In this document: positions 54,762-64,000 of the stretch, one piece after another
Layout of the letters: every line of letters starts with the position of its first letter
Numbering within the stretch: position 1 is the stretch's first letter
The notes under the pieces: generated by a model
Told to the model about the DNA's origin: nothing
The model's database searches: none
The model's input: the letters and a program-made list of their open reading frames with translations, nothing else
Position numbers and translations under genes: made by a program
Origin: an alpha proteobacterium HIMB114
Lineage (GTDB): Bacteria > Pseudomonadota > Alphaproteobacteria > Pelagibacterales > Pelagibacteraceae
DNA: 64,000 nucleotides
Direction: 5' to 3'
Assembly: GCA_000163555.2 (NCBI GenBank)
Contig: ADAC02000001.1
Location: 434,001 to 498,000, forward strand

Positions 54762-55528
54762 TTATTTCAAGTTGGAATATTAATTCCGTAAGAATAAGAA
54801 CAGAAAATATTGAAAAATATTTAGACAAAATTGATCCAGATATAATAATGTTTCAAGAAATTAAATGTGAAGATGACAAGTTTCCAAACGATTTTTTTGA
54901 AAAAAAAAATTATAATTGTTATGTATTTGGACAAAAATCTTACAATGGAGTAGCAATAATTTCTAAAAAAAAACTCTTAAATATTGATAAAAGTTTTAAA
55001 GACCCCAATAAACAATCTAGATTGATAGCTGCTGATATAAAAATAGCAGGAAAATTAGTCAAATTAATTTGCATTTATCTACCTAATGGCAATCCCGTAA
55101 ATACAGACAAATATCCTTATAAACTTAAGTGGTTAAATAATTTTATTAACTTTATAAAAAAAGAAATTCATAATTACGATGGAATCATTATCGGTGGTGA
55201 TTTTAATATAATTCCAAATTCAAATGATGTAGGAAATCCAGAAGATTGGGGAAATGACGCTTTATATAGATTGGAGATTAGAAAAGAATTTCGGAAGATA
55301 CTAAACCTTGGTTTCAAAGATAGTTTTAGATTATTTAATACCGAGGATAAACAGTATACTTTCTGGGATTATACTCAGGGTTCATGGCAAAGAAATAAAG
55401 GGTTGAGAATTGATCACTTTTTAATAACTGATAGCATTTGTTCTAAAATTAAAAATGTTGAAATAGATAAGTTTACACGAGGCTTGAATAAACCTTCTGA
55501 TCATTCACCTATTCGAGTTAATTTTTAA
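54758..55528 (+). CDS. xthA: Exodeoxyribonuclease III / AP endonuclease
   Basis: Base-excision repair nuclease, 256 aa. SWNINSVRIR at the start, MFQEIKCEDDKFP with the metal Glu, GGDFNIIP, and the closing IDHFLIT and PSDHSPIRV motifs are all in place. I start at Met 54758, since the ORF opening at 54731 is inside erpA. The 3' end overlaps the convergent gene by 11 bp. Confidence 0.96.
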   Translation: MIISSWNINSVRIRTENIEKYLDKIDPDIIMFQEIKCEDDKFPNDFFEKKNYNCYVFGQKSYNGVAIISKKKLLNIDKSFKDPNKQSRLIAADIKIAGKLVKLICIYLPNGNPVNTDKYPYKLKWLNNFINFIKKEIHNYDGIIIGGDFNIIPNSNDVGNPEDWGNDALYRLEIRKEFRKILNLGFKDSFRLFNTEDKQYTFWDYTQGSWQRNKGLRIDHFLITDSICSKIKNVEIDKFTRGLNKPSDHSPIRVNF

Positions 55529-56717
55529 TACGTCCATAAACATCTTCAATACGAATAATATCAGTTTCTTTTAATATTTTACCGATTTGAGCTTCGATAA
55601 TTTTAACTGGTTTTTTAAGTTTGTTATGTATTCTATGAATAGAACCTTTGGGTATATGAACTAAGTCTTTTAATTTGGGTTTTAAAGTTTTTTTATTTAG
55701 AATAATTTCTGGATGTCCTTCAGTGACATACCAATGCTCTTCTCGGTGTCTATGCTTTTGTAAACTTAAACATCCCTTGCTATTGACTATTAGCTCTTTA
55801 ATTAAAAAGTTTTTACCCTTAAATAAATTTCTATAGGTACCCCAGGGTCTTCTAAAGAGATTAGTTTTTGTAAAGTATTTTTTCTTATTAATATTGTAAA
55901 AATTTAATAAAGATTTCCAACTTCCAAGATCAGACCAGTTTATATTCAATCTAATTGATTTTATATTACTAATTTTTTCAAGAATTGCGTAATCAAAAGA
56001 AATAGGTTTGATCTTGTTATATGAATGACTCTCTAAGAAAATACTATTTGATTTTTTATTTGAATTTTGAACGGATAGTAAACAGTTTTTAAAAAGTTTA
56101 TTTTGCTCATTCATAAAGTGATAAATAATATTTTCCTTTGTAGACATGAAAATACCAGCATTCCATAAACCACCTTTTTTAATTATATTTTTAGCATTCT
56201 TAATTGAAGGTTTTTCTGTAAACTTACTTACATTTATTGAATTTTTTTTTCTAAAAAAATAGCCAAATTGATCCGAAGGCTCTTTAGGTTTTATACCAAA
56301 AACAAAAATATCTTTATAAAAAACTTTATTTAAATTTTTTTTAATTTCTTGATTAAATTTATTTTTTTCCTTGATTAACTGATCAGATGGCAAAAATAAA
56401 ATAATTTGATTAGAAGCTATTTCGGGTAATAAGCAAGGAGAAAGAATTGCAGGTGCTGTATTTTTTTTGCTTGGTTCTAGAATAATTTTATAATTAGTTA
56501 TTTTATTTTTTTTTAAATGTTTTTTGACTAAGTTTAAATATTTAACATTTGTACTTATGATTGGTGGTAAAAAAAGTTTTGAATTAATTCTATCCAATGT
56601 TTTTTCAAACATTGTCCAACCGCCAAAATCTATAAATTGCTTTGGTAAATTGTCTTTACTCTCTTTAAAAAGCCTTGTACCAGCACCACCACATATTATA
56701 ACTGGTAAAACTTTCAT
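55518..56717 (-). CDS. Mannose-1-phosphate guanylyltransferase with C-terminal cupin
   Basis: A 399-aa bidomain protein for GDP-mannose synthesis. The nucleotidyltransferase domain starts VIICGGAGTRLFKESKDNLPKQF, a variant of the GxGxRLWPxSRxxxPKQF signature, with FLPSDQLIKE and FTEKPSIKNA further on. From ~res 290, RPWGTYRNLFKG and HRHREEHWYVTEG form the type II phosphomannose-isomerase-like cupin. It is somewhat shorter than the ~470-aa ManC/AlgA norm. GDP-mannose would feed surface glycans. It overlaps ilvD by one base. Confidence 0.9.
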   Translation of the reverse strand: MKVLPVIICGGAGTRLFKESKDNLPKQFIDFGGWTMFEKTLDRINSKLFLPPIISTNVKYLNLVKKHLKKNKITNYKIILEPSKKNTAPAILSPCLLPEIASNQIILFLPSDQLIKEKNKFNQEIKKNLNKVFYKDIFVFGIKPKEPSDQFGYFFRKKNSINVSKFTEKPSIKNAKNIIKKGGLWNAGIFMSTKENIIYHFMNEQNKLFKNCLLSVQNSNKKSNSIFLESHSYNKIKPISFDYAILEKISNIKSIRLNINWSDLGSWKSLLNFYNINKKKYFTKTNLFRRPWGTYRNLFKGKNFLIKELIVNSKGCLSLQKHRHREEHWYVTEGHPEIILNKKTLKPKLKDLVHIPKGSIHRIHNKLKKPVKIIEAQIGKILKETDIIRIEDVYGRIKN

Positions 56718-58432
56718 TAAATATCTGCGTAAGATTTTTTTTCCTTTGAACCACCTGGATGTGTAACAGCTCCATTTGTTGCATCACCTACGCTTTGAGC
56801 ATATTTCCATAAAGTTCCACTTCCAAAATTTAATTCTCTATGTTTCCAATTTGATTTTCTTTTATTGATCTCATCATTACTCAAATTGACATTAATTGTA
56901 CCTTTCTCAGCATCAATTTCAATTTCATCTCCATCTTTTAACAATCCAATCATTCCACCAACGTGTGCTTCGGGAGAAACGTGTCCGATACAAAAGCCTC
57001 TAGTTGCACCAGAAAATCTTCCATCTGTAATTAGTGCAACTTTCTCACCCATGCCTTGTCCATATATTGCTGCTGTTGTTGAAAGCATTTCTCTCATGCC
57101 TGGTCCACCTTTGGGCCCTTCATATCTAATTACAATTACGTCACCTTCGTTATATTTTTTTTCTTTAACTGCTTTAAAAGCATCTTCTTCACAATCAAAA
57201 CATTTAGCCTTACCTTTAAAAAACAATGTTTTCATTCCTGCCACCTTAACAATAGCTCCACCCTCTGCTAAATTTCCTTTTAAACCAACTACTCCACCGG
57301 TTGGTGTTATTGGATTTGAATAATGCCTAACAACATCTTGATCTTCATTAAATTTTACATCCTTCAAGTTTTCTTTGTGTGTTTTTCCAGTAACCGTTAA
57401 ACAATCGCCATTTAAATATCCTCCATCCAACAATGTTTTAAGAAGTAATGGTACTCCACCTGCTTCAAATAAATCTTTAGCAACGTATTTTCCACCTGGT
57501 TTTAAGTCTGCTAGGTATGGTGTTTTTTTAAAAATTTCAGCAACATCCATGATGTCAAATTTTAAACCACATTCATTTGCTATTGCAGGCAAATGGAGGG
57601 CTGCATTTGTTGATCCGCCAGTTGCCGCAACTACAACTGCAGCATTTTTTAAAGCTTCGATAGTAACAATATCTCTTGGCCTGATTTTTTTCTTTAATAA
57701 TTCCATCACCTGTTTACCGCTCTCAATTGCATATTTGTCACGTTCCTCATATGGAGCTGGTGTTCCAGATGAATATGGCAATGCTAAGCCAATAGCTTCA
57801 GACACACATGCCATTGTGTTTGCTGTGAATTGTCCTCCGCAGGCACCAGCTGATGGGCAAGCAACAAGTTCAAGTTCTTCAAGTTCTTTGTCTGACATCT
57901 TTCCTGCTTCATGCATACCAACACCTTCAAAAACGTCTAAGACTGTAACGTCTTTACCTTTAAATTTTCCTGGCAGTATTGACCCACCATACATAAAAAC
58001 ACTTGGAACATTTAATCTGCACATAGCCATCATAAGACCTGGTAAAGATTTATCACAGCCAGCTAAACCCACTAATGCATCGTAACAATGACCTCGTACT
58101 GTTAACTCAGTAGAGTCAGCAATTATTTCTCTAGAAATTAGAGAGGATTTCATTCCTTCGTGACCCATAGCAATTCCATCTGTAACTGTGATTGTGCAAA
58201 ACTCTCTTGGCGTTCCATGGTTATCGTGAACACCTTTTTTTACACTTTGTGCCTGCCTCATTAAGGCTATGTTGCAAGGAGCGGCCTCATTCCATGTTGA
58301 TACAACACCAACAAAAGGTTTGGCTACATCTTCTTGAGTTAGATCCATAGCATAATAAAAAGATCTATGAGGAGCTCTATCTGGTCCTACTGTTGTATGT
58401 CTGCTTGGTAATTTAGATTTATCAAATTTCAT
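56717..58432 (-). CDS. ilvD: Dihydroxy-acid dehydratase
   Basis: Fe-S enzyme of branched-chain amino-acid synthesis, 571 aa. Cluster cysteines are in [19 protein letters not shown] and in [20 protein letters not shown], with [18 protein letters not shown] and the C-terminal [19 protein letters not shown] motif. It overlaps valS by 4 bp, so Val synthesis and Val-tRNA charging appear to share a transcript. Confidence 0.98.
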   Translation of the reverse strand: MKFDKSKLPSRHTTVGPDRAPHRSFYYAMDLTQEDVAKPFVGVVSTWNEAAPCNIALMRQAQSVKKGVHDNHGTPREFCTITVTDGIAMGHEGMKSSLISREIIADSTELTVRGHCYDALVGLAGCDKSLPGLMMAMCRLNVPSVFMYGGSILPGKFKGKDVTVLDVFEGVGMHEAGKMSDKELEELELVACPSAGACGGQFTANTMACVSEAIGLALPYSSGTPAPYEERDKYAIESGKQVMELLKKKIRPRDIVTIEALKNAAVVVAATGGSTNAALHLPAIANECGLKFDIMDVAEIFKKTPYLADLKPGGKYVAKDLFEAGGVPLLLKTLLDGGYLNGDCLTVTGKTHKENLKDVKFNEDQDVVRHYSNPITPTGGVVGLKGNLAEGGAIVKVAGMKTLFFKGKAKCFDCEEDAFKAVKEKKYNEGDVIVIRYEGPKGGPGMREMLSTTAAIYGQGMGEKVALITDGRFSGATRGFCIGHVSPEAHVGGMIGLLKDGDEIEIDAEKGTINVNLSNDEINKRKSNWKHRELNFGSGTLWKYAQSVGDATNGAVTHPGGSKEKKSYADI

Positions 58433-61071
58433 TTTAAACTTTTTAATATTTCTTGGAGAGTTATATATTCTTTTTTATTTGTATCTAAAAGATTTTTTTC
58501 CTGTTTAACAATTTCTTTAGGCGCTTTTTTTACAAAATTATCATTATTTAATTTATTTTCGCTTGAAGATATTTGTTTTTGCATTGAGTCTAGTTTTTTT
58601 TCCAAAATATTTATTTGATTATCTATATCAATTTCATCTCCAAAATTTATAACAAATTGCTTACCAGCCAATAATGTTTTTATGTTACCTTTGTCACCAT
58701 CATTAGTATTTAGCGTAGAAATTCTTCCTATCTTGCACAAAATATTTTCATTTTTTTTTATTATTTTTTTTTGGTTATTATCTAAAAATTGAATTCCAAC
58801 CCTTACTAAACTTCCTGGTGGAACTTGCATTTTTGATTTAAATGACCTTAGATCATTGATAAAATTAATAATAAACAAAATATCTTTTACATCTTTTGAT
58901 GATTTGCTTTTTAAATCTTTTGTAAAATGATGGTTTATTAAGTCATTTTTTTCAGTTTTTTTAAAACCTGATAAATGCCAAAGTTCTTCAGTTACAAATG
59001 GAATAAACGAATGTAGAAGAAGTAAATTTTCTTTCTGAACATAATTTAATACATTTTTTGTCTCAAAAATTAAATTTTTATTTTTTGAATTTAATAAAGG
59101 TTTTGAAAATTCGATATACCAATCACAAAAATAATTCCATATATACAAATAAAGTTCCTTTGCCGCTTCATCAAATCTAAAATTTTCAATAAGTTTTTTT
59201 ATTTTAATTTTATTTTCATTTAATGTGAAAAGAATCCATTGGTTAGCTGGGTTTTTTATATTTTTAATTTTACTTTTTTTAATATTAAAAACATTGTTCA
59301 TAGTACAATAATTAAATGTATTCCAAATTTTTGTTAGAAAATTTCTATACCCCTTTACTCTATCAATTGAGAGTTTGACGTCCCTACCAGGAGAAGACAT
59401 AGATATTAAAGTAAATCGTAAAGCATCTGCTCCAAATTCTTCTATTATAGTTAATGGATCAATTACATTGCCTTTTGATTTAGACATCTTTTGTCCCTTC
59501 TCATCTCTAACTAGGGCGTGAACATAAACTTTTTCAAATGGAACTTCATTCATAAAATGTAACCCCATCATCATCATTCTAGCTACCCAGAAAAAAATAA
59601 TATCAAAGCCAGTAACTAATACGGAAGTTTTGTAAAATCTTTTCAACTCATAAGTTTTGTTGGGCCAACCCAACGTAGCGAACGGCCATAATGCAGAAGA
59701 AAACCATGTATCAAGAACATCTTTATCGCGCTTAAGATCCAAAATTTTTTTATATTTTTTTTTACAAATTTTGTGAGCTTCTTTAAGATCATTGGCAACT
59801 ATAATATGACCATCAGGTGTATACCATGCTGGAATTTGATGGCCCCACCACAGTTGACGGGAGATGCACCATGGCTCAATATTTTCCATCCATTGAAAAT
59901 ATGTTTTTTTCCAATTATCTGGAAAAAAACTTGTTTCTTTTTTTTTAACTTTTTTTATTGCATCTTTTGCAAGTTTTTTTGCATCTACAAACCACTGTTC
60001 AGTAAGCAAAGGTTCAATAATAGTATTGCTTCTATCACCATAGGGAACGGTATGTTTAATATTTTCAATTTTATCTAAAATGTTTAATTCTTCTAACTCT
60101 TGAATAAGTTTTTTTCTCGCATCAAGCCTATCTAGACCCACATAAGCTTTTGGAGCATTCTCGTTCAATGTTCCGTCTTTGTTTAAAATATTAATAAATT
60201 CTAACTTATTTCTTGTTCCAACTTGATAATCATTAAAATCATGTGCGGGAGTTATTTTTACTGCACCAGAACCCTGATTAGGGTCTGCATACTCGTCTTT
60301 GATAATCTTAATAATTCTATTCGAAATAGGAATAATGATTTCTTCACCAATTAAATCTTTATACCTTTCATCTTTAGGATGTACTGCAATTGCGGTGTCC
60401 CCAAACATTGTTTCTGGTCTCGTAGTTGCAATTGTAATAGTTTTTTCAGAATTTTTAAATTTATAATTAATATAATAAAGTTTTCCTGAAGTTTCTTTTT
60501 GTATAACCTCAAGATCTGATATTGCCGTTTTTAATTTTATATCCCAATTGGTGAGCTTAAGATCTTTATAAATTAGTTTTTTATTATACAAATCAACAAA
60601 AACCTTTAATACAGCTTTAGATAATCCTTCATCCATTGTGAAGCGGTCTTTTGACCAATCACATGAGGATCCAAGTTTTTTAAGCTGTGATGTAATTGTG
60701 TTTCCTGATTTCTCTTTCCATTGCCAAACTTTTTTTAAAAACTCTTCTCTTCCTAAATCATTCCTAGATATGCCTTTTTCAGCTAATTGCTTTTCAACAA
60801 CCAATTGTGTAGCAATACCCGCATGGTCAGTTCCTGGCTGCCACAGTGTTTCTATACCTTTATTTCTATTAAATCTTATTAAAAGATCTTGAATTGAATT
60901 GTTCAATGCATGACCCATATGCAAGCTACCTGTTACATTTGGTGGTGGGATTACAATAGAATATGTTTTTTTTGATTTGTTTTTTTTTGGTTTAAAACAC
61001 TTGTTTTTTTCCCAATACTTATAAATTCTATCTTCAATATTTTTATGATTGTATGAACCAAAACTAGACAT
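58429..61071 (-). CDS. valS: Valyl-tRNA synthetase
   Basis: Class I synthetase, 880 aa. HIGH box in [17 protein letters not shown] (~res 47-63), the editing domain with [20 protein letters not shown], a KMSKS loop in [14 protein letters not shown], and a C-terminal coiled coil (about the last 60 residues) are all present. It is transcribed away from tRNA-Cys; 60 bp of AT-rich DNA separate them. Confidence 0.98.
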   Translation of the reverse strand: MSSFGSYNHKNIEDRIYKYWEKNKCFKPKKNKSKKTYSIVIPPPNVTGSLHMGHALNNSIQDLLIRFNRNKGIETLWQPGTDHAGIATQLVVEKQLAEKGISRNDLGREEFLKKVWQWKEKSGNTITSQLKKLGSSCDWSKDRFTMDEGLSKAVLKVFVDLYNKKLIYKDLKLTNWDIKLKTAISDLEVIQKETSGKLYYINYKFKNSEKTITIATTRPETMFGDTAIAVHPKDERYKDLIGEEIIIPISNRIIKIIKDEYADPNQGSGAVKITPAHDFNDYQVGTRNKLEFINILNKDGTLNENAPKAYVGLDRLDARKKLIQELEELNILDKIENIKHTVPYGDRSNTIIEPLLTEQWFVDAKKLAKDAIKKVKKKETSFFPDNWKKTYFQWMENIEPWCISRQLWWGHQIPAWYTPDGHIIVANDLKEAHKICKKKYKKILDLKRDKDVLDTWFSSALWPFATLGWPNKTYELKRFYKTSVLVTGFDIIFFWVARMMMMGLHFMNEVPFEKVYVHALVRDEKGQKMSKSKGNVIDPLTIIEEFGADALRFTLISMSSPGRDVKLSIDRVKGYRNFLTKIWNTFNYCTMNNVFNIKKSKIKNIKNPANQWILFTLNENKIKIKKLIENFRFDEAAKELYLYIWNYFCDWYIEFSKPLLNSKNKNLIFETKNVLNYVQKENLLLLHSFIPFVTEELWHLSGFKKTEKNDLINHHFTKDLKSKSSKDVKDILFIINFINDLRSFKSKMQVPPGSLVRVGIQFLDNNQKKIIKKNENILCKIGRISTLNTNDGDKGNIKTLLAGKQFVINFGDEIDIDNQINILEKKLDSMQKQISSSENKLNNDNFVKKAPKEIVKQEKNLLDTNKKEYITLQEILKSLK

Positions 61072-61131
61072 TTTATTGAATTATACTGGAGTTTATATAT
61101 ATCTCCTTTTAAATAACAATTTCAAAAAATT

Positions 61132-61205
61132 GGCCACGTGGCGGAATGGTTACGCAGAGGATTGCAAATCCTTGTATCCCAGTTCGATTCTGGGCGTGGC
61201 CTCCA
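61132..61205 (+). tRNA. tRNA-Cys (anticodon GCA)
   Basis: A 74-nt cloverleaf. The acceptor stem GGCCACG pairs with CGTGGCC, the discriminator base is T (U73, the key Cys identity element), the anticodon loop TTGCAAA lies between AGGAT and ATCCT, and CCA is encoded. tRNA-Asn follows 49 bp later on the same strand. Confidence 0.97.
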
Positions 61206-61254
61206 AAAAAAATATTGTTTTGGATAAAAAATAATATATTAATCCGATTATTGA

Positions 61255-61330
61255 TCCCCGGTAGCTCAGTTGGTAGAGCAAGCGGCTGTTAACCGCTTTG
61301 TCGCTGGTTCGAGTCCGGCCCGGGGAGCCA
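61255..61330 (+). tRNA. tRNA-Asn (anticodon GTT)
   Basis: A 76-nt cloverleaf. The acceptor stem TCCCCGG pairs with CCGGGGA, the anticodon loop CTGTTAA lies between AGCGG and CCGCT, the T-arm has GTTCGAGTC, and CCA is encoded. It points towards the XRE regulator gene, whose stop codon is 2 bp from the CCA. This tRNA is one of the queuosine-type substrates of Tgt. Confidence 0.97.
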
Positions 61331-61332
61331 GA

Positions 61333-61701
61333 CTAGATGGCTTTCTTAATATTTTTTTGTTCACCAAGCACTTCAAGAAGTTTTTCTTTTTGCTGTGGCT
61401 CCAAATCACTAAAAATTCTTAATAGAAAACTATAATTTACATCTTTAGAAGAAGAATTATCCTCATTCGAAGAAGCAAAATCTTGATAATCTTCAAAAAA
61501 ATACTTTATTGGTACCTTTAAAAAGCTAGATAATTGCAATAACCTTGCGGAACTAACTCCATTTGTTCCTTTTTCATATTTTTGTATTTGCTGAAATGTA
61601 ACGTTTATTGCTTTTGCTACTTGAGTTTGAGTTAATCCTAGTGAGGTTCTTCTTAATCTTAATTTTTTTCCTAAATGTTGATTTAATAGTGCACTCACCA
61701 A
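61333..61701 (-). CDS. XRE-family HTH transcriptional regulator
   Basis: A 122-aa DNA-binding protein. An N-terminal helix-turn-helix (~res 10-66) contains LGKKLRLRRTSLGLTQTQVAKAINVTFQQIQKYEKG (in parts: RRTSLGLTQTQVA and FQQIQKYEKGTN), a pattern shared by a well-conserved alphaproteobacterial regulator group. The C-terminal ~50 residues are acidic then helical (LRIFSDLEPQQKEKLLEVL). A dyad at 61711-61744 just upstream is a candidate operator. Targets are unknown; divergent phrB is a possibility. Confidence 0.9.
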   Translation of the reverse strand: MVSALLNQHLGKKLRLRRTSLGLTQTQVAKAINVTFQQIQKYEKGTNGVSSARLLQLSSFLKVPIKYFFEDYQDFASSNEDNSSSKDVNYSFLLRIFSDLEPQQKEKLLEVLGEQKNIKKAI

Positions 61702-61710
61702 TGTCTCCCT

Positions 61711-61744
61711 TTGAATATATGTTAAATACCTTTTTGATATTCAA
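61711..61744. promoter_or_regulatory. Dyad TTGAATAT-N18-ATATTCAA upstream of the XRE gene
   Basis: Two perfectly complementary 8-bp arms (61711-61718 and 61737-61744) flank an 18-bp centre, starting 10 bp before the XRE start codon. The right arm also belongs to a small palindrome TTGATATTCAA. This fits an autoregulatory operator for the XRE protein, or one shared with phrB. The rest of the 121-bp spacer shows nothing else. Confidence 0.4.
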
Positions 61745-61822
61745 GGCAACAAAAAAAAGATAAAAAAGATGTAAAAAATTCCTTGATTTTGTTACTGATT
61801 TAACAGTTTTTTTTTGAAAATT

Positions 61823-63226
61823 ATGCTTATTTATTGGCTTAGAAATGATTTTAGACTTAATGATAATGAAGCATTGTCTTATTTGTTATCAAGTGAAAAC
61901 AATGATTTTGTCTTTTTTTCATATGATAAAGAAAAATATAAATTTAGATCAGCTCAAAAATGGTGGCTTTATAAAACGCTTAAAATTTTTGATAAAAAAT
62001 TAAGTGAAATTGGGGTTAAATTTATTGTTGAAAACGATTTAGAGTATAGTTTTTTAGAAAAAATAATCAAAAATAAAAAAATTACTGAAGTTTGTTGGAA
62101 TAAAATATTTTCACCTGAAGAGATAGCTATTGAAAACAATATTATAAAACTATTAGAAAAGAATAATATTAAATATAAGATATTTTCTTCAAATTTGTTA
62201 CAAAATCCAGATCAATGCAGAAAAAAAGATAATACTCCCTTTCAAGTTTTCACTCCATTTTGGAAAAATGCTGAAATGATTTATCTTAAAAATTATAAAT
62301 ATAAAAAAAACCTGATAAAATCAAAAAAATCGTTAAAAAATAATAATCAATCTAAAATTGAAACCATATTGCCAAAAAAAAAATGGTATGAAAAATTTGA
62401 GAAATATTGGTTTCCTGGTGAAGATATAGCATTAAAGAAAATTAAGAGTTTCAATTCTGAAAAAATAAATTTCTATGATAAAAATAGAGATTTTCCATCA
62501 ATAGAAGGCACCTCTAAACTATCGCCTCATTTAGCTTTTGGAGAAATTTCTCCTAAAAAAATATATGACGAATGTACAAAGATAAAAAATAAAAAAATTG
62601 GAGTTACAAAATTTTTAAATGAAATCGGTTGGAGAGAATTTGCTTATCATTTGATAAATCATTTTCCTATAATGTTAAAAAAAAATTTAAGAAAAAACTT
62701 TGATAAATTTCCCTGGTCTGAAAATAAAAAATTTTTAGATAAATGGAAAAAAGGAAATACTGGATATCCAATAGTTGATGCTGCTATGAAGCAACTATAT
62801 GAAACTGGCTGGATGCACAATAGACTTAGAATGGTTGTTGGTTCATTTTTAGTAAAACATTTGAGAATTAATTGGACCGAAGGTGAAAAATATTTCAAAG
62901 ATACACTTTTGGACTATGATACAGCCAATAATGTTTCAGGTTGGCAATGGATAGCGGGCTGTGGAGCTGATGCAGCTCCATATTTTAGAATTTTTAATCC
63001 TATAACCCAAGGAGAAAAATTTGATCCAAATGGAGAATTTGTGAAATACTGGATACCTAATTTAAAAAAAGTTCCAAAAAAATTTATTCATAAACCTTGG
63101 GAATTACCAGAGGAACAAGCAAAACTTATTAATTTCAATTTGATAAAAGATTATTTTGAGCCAATCGTTGATCATAAGATAGCGAGAGAAGCGGCATTAA
63201 AAGCATTTGAATTCACAAAAAAATGA
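61823..63226 (+). CDS. phrB: Deoxyribodipyrimidine photolyase
   Basis: Light-driven repair of UV pyrimidine dimers, 467 aa. IYWLRNDFRLNDN opens the antenna domain; the FAD-binding domain has TSKLSPHLAFGEISP, GWREFAYHLINHFP, GYPIVDAAMKQLYETGWMHNR and WIAGCGADAAPYFRIFNP (each shown in part). The start is Met 61823; a TTG nine bases earlier is also open. The stop overlaps the next gene (ATGA). Confidence 0.96.
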   Translation: MLIYWLRNDFRLNDNEALSYLLSSENNDFVFFSYDKEKYKFRSAQKWWLYKTLKIFDKKLSEIGVKFIVENDLEYSFLEKIIKNKKITEVCWNKIFSPEEIAIENNIIKLLEKNNIKYKIFSSNLLQNPDQCRKKDNTPFQVFTPFWKNAEMIYLKNYKYKKNLIKSKKSLKNNNQSKIETILPKKKWYEKFEKYWFPGEDIALKKIKSFNSEKINFYDKNRDFPSIEGTSKLSPHLAFGEISPKKIYDECTKIKNKKIGVTKFLNEIGWREFAYHLINHFPIMLKKNLRKNFDKFPWSENKKFLDKWKKGNTGYPIVDAAMKQLYETGWMHNRLRMVVGSFLVKHLRINWTEGEKYFKDTLLDYDTANNVSGWQWIAGCGADAAPYFRIFNPITQGEKFDPNGEFVKYWIPNLKKVPKKFIHKPWELPEEQAKLINFNLIKDYFEPIVDHKIAREAALKAFEFTKK

Positions 63227-64000
63227 AAAAATTAGCAATAGTCGGAACAGGTATTTCTGGGTTAGCCTCTGCCTACTTGCTTAGAAATAATTTTGAAATA
63301 ACTCTGATTGAAAAAAATGATTATATTGGAGGGCATACTCATACGCACTATTATAAAAAAGAGAATATTCATTACGATAGCGGTTTCATTGTTTTGAATA
63401 ACAAAAACTACCCAAATCTCATTAAGTTGCTCAAAGAACTTAATGTTGAATATCAAAAGAGTGATATGTCTTTCTCTGTAGTAAAAGAAGACATAGGCTA
63501 TGAATGGGCGGGAAAAAATATAAAAACTATACTAGATATTAAAAACATTTTTTCTTTAAAATATTTAAAAGTCTTAAAAGATATAATCAGGTTTTCCAAG
63601 ATATGTGAAGCTAAATTAGCTGATGAGGAAATATCATTAAATAGTTTTTTAAAAAATAATAAATTTTCAAAAGAATTTATAGAATTATATTTTTTTCCTA
63701 TGTGTTCTTCAATATGGTCATCAGATTTAAATCAAATAGAAAACTATAAAGCTTGTTTTATTTTAGATTTTTTTAAAAACCATGGACTGCATAATATTTT
63801 AGCTAAAAGACCAATTTGGTTCACTATTAAAAATGGAAGTAATACGTACATAAAAAAAATATTAGAAAAAACAAATTTTAATATTATAAAAAATAACAAA
63901 GTAACAATTATAGACCAGGAGAAAAAAATTATAAAAACAGAAAATAATAATGAATATAAATACGACTATTTGATTTTATCATCACACTCTGATGAAACAT
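63223..64000 (+). CDS. FAD/NAD-binding amine-oxidase-type oxidoreductase (3' end outside window)
   Basis: The visible 259 codons begin with a dinucleotide-binding motif AIVGTGISGLASAYLL and a VTLIEK-like strand (ITLIEKNDYIGGHTHT), then HYDSGFIVLNN, typical of the COG2907 'predicted NAD/FAD-binding protein' group. Members of that group are frequently found beside photolyase, DUF1365 and cyclopropane-fatty-acid-synthase-like genes. Overlap with phrB suggests co-expression. Its reaction is not known from this sequence, and the end lies beyond the window. Confidence 0.87.
   Translation, partial: MKKLAIVGTGISGLASAYLLRNNFEITLIEKNDYIGGHTHTHYYKKENIHYDSGFIVLNNKNYPNLIKLLKELNVEYQKSDMSFSVVKEDIGYEWAGKNIKTILDIKNIFSLKYLKVLKDIIRFSKICEAKLADEEISLNSFLKNNKFSKEFIELYFFPMCSSIWSSDLNQIENYKACFILDFFKNHGLHNILAKRPIWFTIKNGSNTYIKKILEKTNFNIIKNNKVTIIDQEKKIIKTENNNEYKYDYLILSSHSDET

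Noticed and set aside
56865-57323. A 152-codon open frame opposite the 3' part of ilvD
   Set aside because: Antisense shadow of a conserved enzyme, with the same composition artefact.
57375-58085. A 236-codon open frame on the + strand opposite ilvD
   Set aside because: It is exactly antisense to the well-conserved ilvD sequence, has a Pro/Ser/Thr-rich composition unlike other proteins here, and matches no family I recognise.

Overview
The window is a gene-dense, strongly AT-rich chromosomal segment of an alphaproteobacterium. It looks like a streamlined marine SAR11/Pelagibacterales genome. That call rests on gene-order blocks typical of Alphaproteobacteria (rplM-rpsI-argC, hom-glpX-recJ, argS-nagZ-scpA-scpB-tatA-tatB-tatC-serS, mltB-rlpA-dac-tmk-holB-metG-tatD), on complex I and cytochrome bc1 accessory proteins typical of the mitochondrial/alphaproteobacterial lineage, on spacers of zero to a few bases with many start/stop overlaps, and on Lys/Asn/Ile-rich proteins. 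No spacer exceeds about 200 bp. Genus-level placement is inference. The genetic code is the ordinary bacterial one, and both window ends cut through a gene (ribBA on the left, an FAD oxidoreductase on the right).

Layout. 1-3.9 kb (+): riboflavin genes ribBA and ribH, nusB, and a K+-independent proton-pumping pyrophosphatase. 3.9-7.2 kb: bamE (-), then a bc1 chaperone, rpmF, plsX, ihfA, a MerR regulator and rpmG (+), then a chorismate mutase (-). 7.2-14.2 kb (+): ctaA, rplM, rpsI, argC, hom, glpX, recJ. 14.2-15.9 kb: tRNA-Glu, then a solute-binding protein and an ABC permease without an ATPase. 15.9-19 kb (-): MATE exporter, glutathione peroxidase, nhaA. 19.1-21.2 kb (+): tRNA-Pro, a glycosyltransferase, an NDUFS4-like complex I subunit, an SbmA/BacA-like transporter. 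21.2-29.2 kb: recG (-), then sdhE, yajC, secD, secF (+), then uvrA (-). 29.3-34.8 kb (+): ssb, gyrA, coaD, a cyclophilin, tgt, tRNA-Lys and a tiny zinc-ribbon ORF. 34.8-38 kb is the most accessory-looking part: Tat-type lipoprotein M48 protease, two tiny membrane ORFs, DUF502 protein, cyclophilin-like protein, and a solitary tyrosine recombinase. 38-54.4 kb (-) is a long conserved housekeeping run from a double-domain glycosyltransferase to dgt, interrupted only by tRNA-Ser on the + strand. 54.4-61.1 kb: erpA and xthA (+), then mannose-1-phosphate guanylyltransferase, ilvD and valS (-). 61.1-64 kb: tRNA-Cys, tRNA-Asn, an XRE regulator (-), and a photolyase/FAD-oxidoreductase pair (+).

Functionally this is mostly core metabolism (riboflavin, Arg, Thr/Met, branched-chain amino acids, gluconeogenesis), translation, DNA repair, Sec/Tat export, envelope turnover and respiratory assembly. 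I found no CRISPR array, insertion sequence, prophage or defence island. The observations most worth a second look are the Tgt that has lost two of its zinc ligands, the lipobox-bearing ABC permease, an atypical RlpA beside a SPOR-less stump, a 29-codon ORF whose ribosome-binding site sits in a 10-bp hairpin, a G8 tract in secD, tRNA genes abutting oppositely transcribed genes, and ancestral operons lacking fabH, DUF177, queA and mfd at the expected places.
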